Assembly (NCBI GenBank): GCA_027686065.1
Contig: JAQCTH010000052.1
Span: forward strand, 1 to 9,040
Direction of reading: 5' to 3'
Length of the DNA: 9,040 nucleotides
From: Clostridiaceae bacterium AF10-41
Lineage (GTDB): Bacteria; Bacillota; Clostridia; Clostridiales; Clostridiaceae
Position numbers and translations under genes: made by a program. Under the pieces are notes generated by a model, which was given only the letters and a program-made list of their open reading frames with translations, searched no databases and was not told the DNA's origin. This document shows, piece after piece, positions 1 through 4,944 of this stretch. Numbering within the stretch: position 1 is the stretch's first letter; every line of letters begins with the position of its first letter.

Positions 1-3
1 ATT

Positions 4-36
4 GTGTGCTGTGAACTGAAAAATGCTTCGCATTTT
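4..36. repeat. Heptad-type repeat plus short hairpin at the window edge
   Basis: Two degenerate 7-base units (GTGTGCT, GTGAACT; 4-17) lead into a perfect 7-bp hairpin, AAAATGC (20-26) and GCATTTT (30-36), with loop TTC. Heptanucleotide runs ending in a small hairpin resemble the short intergenic repeats scattered through clostridial genomes; that comparison is from memory. The hairpin has no long T-run after it, so it is at best a weak terminator for a gene outside the window. Confidence 0.4.
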
Positions 37-84
37 ATTACCATGGCAACTTTAGGTTGACAAAAAGCAAATAGTAATTGGTAG

Positions 85-90
85 TATAAT
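85..90 (+). promoter_or_regulatory. Candidate -10 box for the XRE regulator gene
   Basis: A perfect TATAAT lies 38 bases before the ATG at 129. The only good -35 match is TTGACA at 57-62, but the 22-base gap is too long for a normal sigma-A promoter. The correctly spaced position (62-67) reads AAAAAG. Either the promoter is weak and activator-assisted, or TTGACA belongs to an operator. Confidence 0.35.
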
Positions 91-115
91 ACACTTGTAT
101 AGGGTATTTTTTTAT

Positions 116-124
116 AGAGGTGAT
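116..124 (+). promoter_or_regulatory. RBS that fixes the XRE start at 129
   Basis: AGAGGTGAT ends four bases before the ATG at 129. The in-frame GTG at 120 lies inside this Shine-Dalgarno sequence, so it cannot be the start served by it. The longer reading that adds three residues is therefore unlikely. Confidence 0.75.
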
Positions 125-128
125 AAAA

Positions 129-587
129 ATGAAATTTTCAGAAAAGTTACAGTCCTTGAGAAAGGGAAAAGGATTATCGCAAGAAAAGTTAGCGGAATTA
201 TTAGATGTATCTAGACAAGCGGTTTCTAAGTGGGAGTCTGGTCAAACTTATCCTGAAATAGAAAAGTTAATAATATTATGCGATTTATTTGAAATAACAT
301 TAGATGAGCTAGTAAGAGATAGAGGTAGTATGGTTAATGATACAGTTATTAAAGAAATTAATCTAGAAGATAAAAGTAGTAATGAATATGAAGAAAAGGA
401 CGAAAATAAAGAAACTGGTGAAAATAAAGAATTAGATGAAAATGAAGAAAAGGATGAATTGATAATATTAGGAGGGTTTATCGCTGGAACAGCAATTGGA
501 TTACTTACAAATAATTTTATGTTAGGAACAGTTGTAGCATTTTTAGGATTAGGATTATCCTATATTATCAAAGGAATTAAAATTTAG
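129..587 (+). CDS. XRE-family HTH regulator with C-terminal membrane hairpin
   Basis: A 152-residue DNA-binding regulator. Residues 3-62 form a Cro/C1-type helix-turn-helix, with the signature LSQEKLAELLDVSRQAVSKW leading into ESGQTYPE; the recognition helix is about 28-36. Residues 76-110 are a very acidic, low-complexity Glu/Asp/Asn/Lys linker. Residues 111-148 are two hydrophobic glycine-rich stretches separated by TNN, which read as a membrane hairpin with a short basic end (KGIKI). The architecture implies a regulator held at the membrane, with the DNA-binding domain in the cytoplasm. Similar HTH-linker-membrane proteins are common in Firmicutes, usually with unknown signals. The gene is 38 bases upstream of the 5-formyl-THF cyclo-ligase gene with no terminator between, so co-transcription is likely. 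Its target genes cannot be deduced here. Family call is firm; membrane anchoring is a prediction. Confidence 0.88.
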   Translation: MKFSEKLQSLRKGKGLSQEKLAELLDVSRQAVSKWESGQTYPEIEKLIILCDLFEITLDELVRDRGSMVNDTVIKEINLEDKSSNEYEEKDENKETGENKELDENEEKDELIILGGFIAGTAIGLLTNNFMLGTVVAFLGLGLSYIIKGIKI

Positions 588-625
588 ATGGTATAAGTTG
601 CAATAAATATTTTTAGGAGAACAAT

Positions 626-1204
626 ATGAAGAAAGAAGAGAAAAGGGCTTTAAGAAATAAAATATTATCAATAAGAGATTCGTTAAATAAGAATGAAAAA
701 GAAATAATGGATAATGAAATATTTAATAGGTTAAAAAATACAGAGTTATATAAGAATGCTAGAAATATATTTATTTATATTAGTTTTAGCAATGAAATAA
801 ATACAATAAATATAATAAAGAAAGCTTTAGAAGATAAAAAGGATGTTTTTATTCCTAAAATATATAAAGCTGATAAATCAATGAAAGCAATAAAGTTAAA
901 CTCCTTTGATGATTTAAAGAAAAATTCAATGGGAATATTAGAGCCAATAGATGATTCTAAATATATTGAAAAAGAAAATATAGATTTAATAGTAGTACCA
1001 GGAGTTGTTTTTGATAAAGATTGCAATAGAATAGGCTATGGTGGAGGATATTACGATAGATATTTAAAGGATATAGCTTATAAAAATAATAAAGTTGTCT
1101 TAGCCTATGATATTCAAGTAGTTAATAAAATAGAAAGTGAAGAACATGATATTAAAGTAGATTATATAATAACTAATAGCAAAATTATGAAAAATTACCA
1201 ATAA
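626..1204 (+). CDS. 5-formyltetrahydrofolate cyclo-ligase (MTHFS)
   Basis: A 192-residue cytoplasmic enzyme, the normal length for the family. It converts 5-formyl-THF to 5,10-methenyl-THF with ATP and so returns the storage form of folate to one-carbon metabolism. The diagnostic C-terminal signature is clear: VVPGVVFD (123-130) followed by NRIGYGGGYYDRYL (134-147), the glycine-rich loop that binds nucleotide phosphate and folate. Upstream, GILEP (103-107) matches the conserved substrate-pocket segment, and DYIITN near residue 179 is the usual closing strand. The basic N-terminus (KKEEKRALRNKI) is also typical. The start ATG follows TAGGAGA at 614-620 with good spacing. It probably shares a transcript with the XRE gene. 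No terminator hairpin is evident directly after it, before the metY promoter. It is called yqgN in Bacillus and ygfA in E. coli; no symbol is assigned here. Confidence 0.95.
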   Translation: MKKEEKRALRNKILSIRDSLNKNEKEIMDNEIFNRLKNTELYKNARNIFIYISFSNEINTINIIKKALEDKKDVFIPKIYKADKSMKAIKLNSFDDLKKNSMGILEPIDDSKYIEKENIDLIVVPGVVFDKDCNRIGYGGGYYDRYLKDIAYKNNKVVLAYDIQVVNKIESEEHDIKVDYIITNSKIMKNYQ

Positions 1205-1207
1205 TGG

Positions 1208-1236
1208 TTGAAAAGTATAAAAATGTAGTGTATTAT
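1208..1236 (+). promoter_or_regulatory. Sigma-A promoter of the SAM riboswitch-metY unit
   Basis: TTGAAA (1208-1213), a 17-base spacer and TATTAT (1231-1236) form a good vegetative promoter that starts four bases after the cyclo-ligase stop. Transcription would begin near 1243, just ahead of riboswitch helix P1. A second TATAAT at 1241-1246 lacks a matching -35. Confidence 0.7.
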
Positions 1237-1260
1237 AAAATATAATTAAATAAATAAAGA

Positions 1261-1378
1261 CTTTATTAAGAATGGTGGAGGGACTGGCCCTGTGAAACCT
1301 AGCAACCTACTAATTATGAAGATATTTTATAAATTAGTGTGGTGCTAAATCCTGCAAGCTATGGCTTGGCAAATAAGG
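1261..1378 (+). ncRNA. SAM-I riboswitch (S-box leader)
   Basis: The aptamer shows the conserved S-box core: GGTGGAGGGACTGGCC from 1274, GTGAAACC and AGCAACC (to 1307), then GGTGCTAAATCC (1341-1352). P1 pairs CTTTATT (1261-1267) with AATAAGG (1372-1378), including one G-U. P3 pairs ACTAATT (1309-1315) with AATTAGT (1332-1338). P4 pairs CAAGC (1355-1359) with GCTTG (1364-1368). SAM binding stabilises P1, which by known S-box logic allows the downstream terminator to form and shuts off metY when methionine/SAM is abundant. The aptamer class is certain from these motifs; exact ends are approximate. Confidence 0.96.
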
Positions 1379-1455
1379 CATTTCATTAAATTTTTTAGTG
1401 AATAATTTAGTATTTTAGGTTGCTTCTTATTTTGAAGTAACTTTTTTTATTTTTT
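1371..1455 (+). terminator. Riboswitch expression platform: antiterminator and terminator
   Basis: The terminator stem pairs GTTGCTTC (1419-1426) with GAAGTAAC (1434-1441), one G-U pair included. It is followed by T7, an A, and more T (1442-1455). The competing antiterminator is visible: AAATAAG (1371-1377), which overlaps the 3' strand of P1, is perfectly complementary to CTTATTT (1426-1432) in the terminator loop and arm. SAM-bound P1 therefore frees the terminator, while low SAM lets the antiterminator form and transcription reach metY. Confidence 0.88.
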
Positions 1456-1471
1456 AGGGAATTATAGCTAA

Positions 1472-1499
1472 AGTTAATAAGCAATAGGCAATAAGTAAT
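1472..1499. repeat. Four degenerate heptad repeats before metY
   Basis: Consecutive 7-base units read AGTTAAT, AAGCAAT, AGGCAAT and AAGTAAT. They lie between the riboswitch terminator and the metY RBS, so they would be transcribed into the metY leader. They resemble the heptanucleotide microsatellites common between clostridial genes. No function can be read from them. Confidence 0.5.
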
Positions 1500-1524
1500 T
1501 ATATTTAAAAAGGGGGCTTTTAAT

Positions 1525-2802
1525 ATGACAAATCAATGGGAAAAAGGGACAATATGCATTCAAGGAGGGTATGCACCAAAGGCTGGAGAACCAAGGGTAT
1601 TACCAATATTTCAGACAGCAACATATAAATATGATGATCCTGATCAATTAGAGAATTTATTTAGTTTAGGGGCTGAAGGACATCTATATAGCAGAATATC
1701 TAATCCAACAGTAGGGGCATTGGAAGAAAAGTTTGCTAAACTGCAAGGTGGTGTTGGAGCAGTAGCTACTTCATCAGGACAAGCAGCTTTGTTATATGCA
1801 ATATTAAATATATGTAGCGTTGGGGATCATATTATATCATCAGCAAGTTTATATGGGGGAACTGTCAACTTATTTACAGTAAATCTTAAAAAAATGGGAA
1901 TAGATGTTACTTTTGTAGATCCAGAAGCAAGCCAAGAAGAAATACTTTCATGTGCAAAGGATAATACTAAAGTAATATATGGAGAAACAATAGGAAATCC
2001 AGGATTAGATATATTAGATTTTGATAAATTTGCAGATGTTTCAAAAAGGTTAGAAATTCCATTTATAGTAGATAACACAGTGGGAACGCCATACTTATGT
2101 AATCCATTTGAACATGGAGCTAATGTAGTAGTACATTCCACAACAAAATATGCAGATGGTCATGCTCAAAGTATTGGTGGAATAGTAGTTGATGGGGGAA
2201 ATTTTAATTGGGCAAATGGAAAATTTAAAGATTTCACAGAACCAGATGCAAGTTATCATGGTTTAAGGTATGTAGAAAGCTTTGGAAATGCAGCATATAT
2301 AACAAAATTAAGAGTTACATTAGGACGAGATTTAGGGGCATGTCAAAGTCCCTTTAATGCTTATTTAACTAACTTAGGGCTAGAAACTCTTCATTTAAGA
2401 ATGGAAAGACATTCACAAAATGCTTTAGATTTAGCAAAATGGTTAGAAAAACATCCTAAGATAAGGTGGGTTAATTATCCATATATTGAAACGAGCTCTC
2501 AATATGATAAAGCAAAAAAATATTTAAAAGGTGGAGGAAGTGGATTATTAACTTTTGGAATAAATGGAGGTATAGAGGATGCAAAAAGGTTTGCAAAAGC
2601 ATTAAATTTAGTAGCATTAGTAGTAACATTAGGTGATGTAAGAAGCTGCCTTTTACATCCAGCAACGACTACTCATAGTCAATTATCTGAAAAAGAACAG
2701 ATAGCAAGTGGAGTAACTCCTGATTTGATGAGAGTATCAATTGGAGTAGAAGATATAAGAGATATAATCTCAGACTTTGAACAAGCATTAGAATCAATAT
2801 AG
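1525..2802 (+). CDS. metY: O-acetylhomoserine sulfhydrylase (aminocarboxypropyltransferase)
   Basis: A 425-residue PLP enzyme of the Cys/Met metabolism family. It converts O-acetylhomoserine plus sulfide to homocysteine and acetate, the direct sulfhydrylation route to methionine. Visible motifs are YSRISNPT (55-62, phosphate contact from the neighbouring subunit), ATSSGQAAL (81-89, cofactor phosphate loop), FIVDNT (180-185, Asp183 to the pyridine nitrogen) and HSTTKYADGH (204-213) with the Schiff-base Lys208. A C-terminal segment with SCLLHPATTTHSQLS is typical of the family. Length above 420 and the N-terminal AGEPRVLPIFQTATY favour MetY over cystathionine gamma-synthase/lyase types (usually about 380-400). 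The SAM-I riboswitch independently supports a methionine role. AGGGGG (1511-1516) is eight bases before the ATG. The gene is monocistronic, closed by the terminator after it. A methionine gamma-lyase side activity cannot be excluded from sequence. Confidence 0.95.
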   Translation: MTNQWEKGTICIQGGYAPKAGEPRVLPIFQTATYKYDDPDQLENLFSLGAEGHLYSRISNPTVGALEEKFAKLQGGVGAVATSSGQAALLYAILNICSVGDHIISSASLYGGTVNLFTVNLKKMGIDVTFVDPEASQEEILSCAKDNTKVIYGETIGNPGLDILDFDKFADVSKRLEIPFIVDNTVGTPYLCNPFEHGANVVVHSTTKYADGHAQSIGGIVVDGGNFNWANGKFKDFTEPDASYHGLRYVESFGNAAYITKLRVTLGRDLGACQSPFNAYLTNLGLETLHLRMERHSQNALDLAKWLEKHPKIRWVNYPYIETSSQYDKAKKYLKGGGSGLLTFGINGGIEDAKRFAKALNLVALVVTLGDVRSCLLHPATTTHSQLSEKEQIASGVTPDLMRVSIGVEDIRDIISDFEQALESI

Positions 2803-2812
2803 AGAATTTTAT

Positions 2813-2857
2813 AAAGCTACTATTCTATATACATTATGTAGAATAGTAGCTTTTTTT
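2813..2857 (+). terminator. Intrinsic terminator of metY
   Basis: AAAGCTACTATTCTA (2813-2827) pairs perfectly with TAGAATAGTAGCTTT (2839-2853). The stem can extend three further pairs toward a five-base loop. The T-run occupies 2851-2857. It begins 10 bases after the metY stop. Confidence 0.95.
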
Positions 2858-3097
2858 CAAGTTTAATATTATTGAGAGTATTCAAATAAGTAGACAAGCT
2901 TATTTACAGCAATAAGTATATATTTTAAGACTTTGATGAATATAAATAGGGTAGAAATCCATGAATACTTGATAAACATGAGTAAAAGTTGTAACATATT
3001 AATAAGTAAAAATTAAGTCGATATATATGATGAATAAAATTTAATTCATTATTATAAAAATAGAGAACATTCTATTTGTAAAGGAGGAGGAATAGCA

Positions 3098-3877
3098 ATG
3101 AATATTTTAATCGGAATCTTAATACCTTTTGTAGGTACGTCTTTAGGTGCTGCTTGTGTATATTTAATGAAGAAAGAAATGAATAAAAAAGTTAATAAAA
3201 TACTTCTTGGATTTGCATCAGGAGTTATGATAGCAGCATCAGTATGGTCATTAATTATTCCTTCAATAGATATGTCTAAAGACATGGGAAAATTATCATT
3301 CATTCCAGCTGCTGTTGGAATACTTGTCGGTATTATGTTTTTATATTCTTTAGATAAAATCATTCCACATATACATGTTGATGGTAAGAATGAAGAGGGA
3401 TCAAAAAACTATAAATTAAGTAAAACTACGAAGCTTGTATTGTCAGTAGTAATTCATAATATTCCAGAAGGAATGGCTATAGGAATTGTTTTCGCAGCAG
3501 TTATGAATGAAGGTGGAGCAATAACTATTGCATCAGCCCTTGCTCTTTCTATAGGAATAGCAATTCAAAACTTCCCAGAAGGTGCAATAATATCAATGCC
3601 TCTTAGAAGTGAGGGATTAAGTAAAAATAAAGCTTTTATTAATGGAGCCCTATCTGGAATAGTAGAACCTATAGCAGCAGTAATTACAATAATATTTTCT
3701 AGTGTTATTACACCAATTATGCCATATCTTCTTTCTTTTGCAGCAGGAGCTATGATTTTTGTTGTAGTTGAAGAATTAATACCAGAGGCTGCAGAAGATA
3801 ATTTTTCAGATATTAGTGCAATAGCTTTTTCTATAGGATTTGTAATTATGATGATTTTAGATGTAGCACTATCATAA
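3098..3877 (+). CDS. ZIP-family divalent metal transporter (GufA/ZupT-like)
   Basis: A 259-residue integral membrane protein with about eight hydrophobic segments (roughly 3-23, 35-55, 68-88, 112-135, 141-163, 185-204, 207-228, 239-258). ZIP proteins move Zn2+ and related ions (Fe2+, Mn2+, Co2+) into the cytoplasm. The binuclear metal site motifs are present: HNIPEG (120-125) in the fourth segment and QNFPEG (157-162) in the fifth. Gln in place of His at the start of the second motif is the pattern of GufA/ZIP11-like members, so zupT is not assigned. The loop before segment 4 carries IIPHIH (88-93), a short possible metal-binding patch. Two acidic residues (Glu225, Glu226) lie in segment 7. 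AAGGAGG (3081-3087) precedes the ATG. The 240-base upstream spacer holds no clear metal-repressor box. Substrate is not predictable from sequence. Confidence 0.92.
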   Translation: MNILIGILIPFVGTSLGAACVYLMKKEMNKKVNKILLGFASGVMIAASVWSLIIPSIDMSKDMGKLSFIPAAVGILVGIMFLYSLDKIIPHIHVDGKNEEGSKNYKLSKTTKLVLSVVIHNIPEGMAIGIVFAAVMNEGGAITIASALALSIGIAIQNFPEGAIISMPLRSEGLSKNKAFINGALSGIVEPIAAVITIIFSSVITPIMPYLLSFAAGAMIFVVVEELIPEAAEDNFSDISAIAFSIGFVIMMILDVALS

Positions 3878-3957
3878 TTGAATAGGAAATTAGTTTACAA
3901 TAAGGCTATATTAACAATATATTTTCATTTTAGTATGGGAAGTATTATTAGTGGTAA

Positions 3958-3986
3958 TTGTAAAGTACTTTTCAATAAAATATAAT
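3958..3986 (+). promoter_or_regulatory. Sigma-A promoter of the 60-residue microprotein gene
   Basis: TTGTAA (3958-3963), exactly 17 bases, then TATAAT (3981-3986). The start of transcription would be near 3993, giving a leader of about 50 bases. The same transcript could continue into the acetyltransferase gene, since no terminator separates them. Confidence 0.72.
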
Positions 3987-4029
3987 ATAAAAGATAATTG
4001 GTACTAAATAAATTAATTTACATCAGCAT

Positions 4030-4035
4030 AAGGAG
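4030..4035 (+). promoter_or_regulatory. RBS that fixes the microprotein start at 4043
   Basis: AAGGAG is seven bases before the ATG at 4043. A longer in-frame reading from TTG at 3998 has no ribosome site, begins only a few bases after the predicted transcription start, and is rejected. Confidence 0.75.
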
Positions 4036-4042
4036 TGTTTTT

Positions 4043-4225
4043 ATGTTTAATAAAGAAGAACTTCAAATTCTCAATGAAGCATTAAAGTTATATGAAGAAA
4101 AGACTACAAAGCAGTTAGAATCTAGTGTTAATAATAAGGAAAAAATGGTTTCTTATAATAGAAAGCAAAAGAAAATATGGTTACTTCAAAATAAAATGAA
4201 AAAGCTTATTGAAGAAAATAAATAG
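4043..4225 (+). CDS. Small charged coiled-coil-like protein of unknown function
   Basis: A 60-residue protein (MFNKEELQILNEALKLYEEK at the start) rich in Lys, Glu, Asn and Gln, with no Cys, His, Gly or Pro. Leu, Ile and Val recur every three to four residues, so it is probably one long amphipathic helix or helical hairpin: about 4-28, then 32-58. It has no signal peptide and no membrane segment. It has its own consensus promoter and a strong RBS, which argues that it is really expressed. It lies 51 bases before the acetyltransferase gene. I do not recognise a family. Small helical proteins of this kind are frequently annotated as hypothetical in Clostridium. Confidence 0.75.
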   Translation: MFNKEELQILNEALKLYEEKTTKQLESSVNNKEKMVSYNRKQKKIWLLQNKMKKLIEENK

Positions 4226-4276
4226 AGGTATCTTAGACTTTTTATAAATATAATTTGATTTTAAAGGGAGATTAAT

Positions 4277-4834
4277 ATGACTGAGAAAGAAAAGATGCTA
4301 AAAGGTGATTGGTACGTGTCTTTAGGTGATGAGCTGTTTAATGATAGACAGCGTGCTAGTGAAGTTATGTTTGAATATAATTCATTACATCCAAAAGAAA
4401 TAAAAAAAAGAATGAATTTGCTTAGAGGACTATTTGGGCATACTCCTGAAGAGTTCTATATAGAGCAACCATTTAGATGTGCTTATGGATATAATATATA
4501 TTGGGGCGAAAAATCCTTTGCAAATTATAATTGCACAATATTAGATTGTGGAAAAGTTACTATAGGAAAAAATGTTATGATTGGGCCTAATGTAAATATA
4601 TTTACAGCTAATCATGCACTTTCAGCTGAAGAGAGAATGAAAGATTTAGAATATGCAGATCCAGTGGAAATATGTGACGGAGTTTGGATCGGTGGAGGAA
4701 CTACTATTAATCCAGGAGTAACAATAGGAAAGAACACAGTTATTGGGTCAGGAAGTGTGGTAACCAAGAGTATTCCAGCTAATGTATTAGCAGTTGGTAA
4801 CCCCTGCAGAGTTATAAAAACTTTAGATAAATAA
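4277..4834 (+). CDS. maa: Sugar O-acetyltransferase (maltose/galactoside acetyltransferase type)
   Basis: A 185-residue cytoplasmic enzyme, the usual length for Maa/LacA proteins. It transfers acetyl from acetyl-CoA to the 6-hydroxyl of a sugar, a reaction generally viewed as detoxifying non-metabolised sugars. The N-terminal Mac domain (about 4-60) opens with EKEKMLKGDWY and contains the NSLHP segment. From about residue 70 onward the hexapeptide repeats of a left-handed beta-helix follow: YNIYWGEKSFANYNC, VTIGKNVMIGPNVNIF, VWIGGGTTINPGVTIG, TVIGSGSVVTK. The catalytic His113 lies in ANHAL (111-115), and the C-terminus AVGNPCRVIK is characteristic. AAGGGAG (4264-4270) precedes the start. A TATAAT at 4249-4254 lacks a good -35, so it may depend on the microprotein promoter. 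The exact acceptor sugar cannot be told; galactoside or nodulation-type relatives look alike. Confidence 0.92.
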   Translation: MTEKEKMLKGDWYVSLGDELFNDRQRASEVMFEYNSLHPKEIKKRMNLLRGLFGHTPEEFYIEQPFRCAYGYNIYWGEKSFANYNCTILDCGKVTIGKNVMIGPNVNIFTANHALSAEERMKDLEYADPVEICDGVWIGGGTTINPGVTIGKNTVIGSGSVVTKSIPANVLAVGNPCRVIKTLDK

Positions 4835-4899
4835 ATGGTAAAATAATAGTTTTGCAAGATAATGCAGTTTCTAATAGGCATAATTTAATAGAAGTGATG

Positions 4900-4944
4900 A
4901 AAAAAAGAAAGGTATTTGAAATTAATCAAATACCTTATTTTTTT
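4900..4944. terminator. Bidirectional terminator between maa and thrS
   Basis: AAGGTATTTGA (4909-4919) pairs perfectly with TCAAATACCTT (4926-4936) around a six-base loop. T7 follows on the plus strand (4938-4944). A7 (4900-4906) plus AAA precedes the stem, giving a T-run on the minus strand. One hairpin therefore ends both converging transcripts; its plus-strand T-run overlaps the thrS stop codon. Confidence 0.93.

Noticed and set aside
20..36. Hairpin as an intrinsic terminator of an upstream gene
   Set aside because: The stem is only seven AT-rich base pairs and is followed by ATTACC, not a T-run; it fits a repeat-associated hairpin better.
775..1026. Minus-strand open frame inside the cyclo-ligase gene
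   Set aside because: It is antisense to a clearly conserved enzyme, with no domain of its own.
1827..2141. Minus-strand open frame inside metY
   Set aside because: Antisense to the PLP-binding core of metY; composition is a shadow of the real codons.
2471..2665. Leucine-rich minus-strand open frame in the 3' part of metY
   Set aside because: It looks hydrophobic only because it is the complement of metY codons; no homology signal.
2858..3097. Riboswitch or metal-repressor operator in the leader of the ZIP gene
   Set aside because: There are small inverted repeats (AAATAAG/CTTATTT at 2884-2905, ATGAAT/ATTCAT near 3030) and a weak TTGATA-17-TAACAT (2969-2997), but no conserved aptamer core and no Zur- or MntR-like box.
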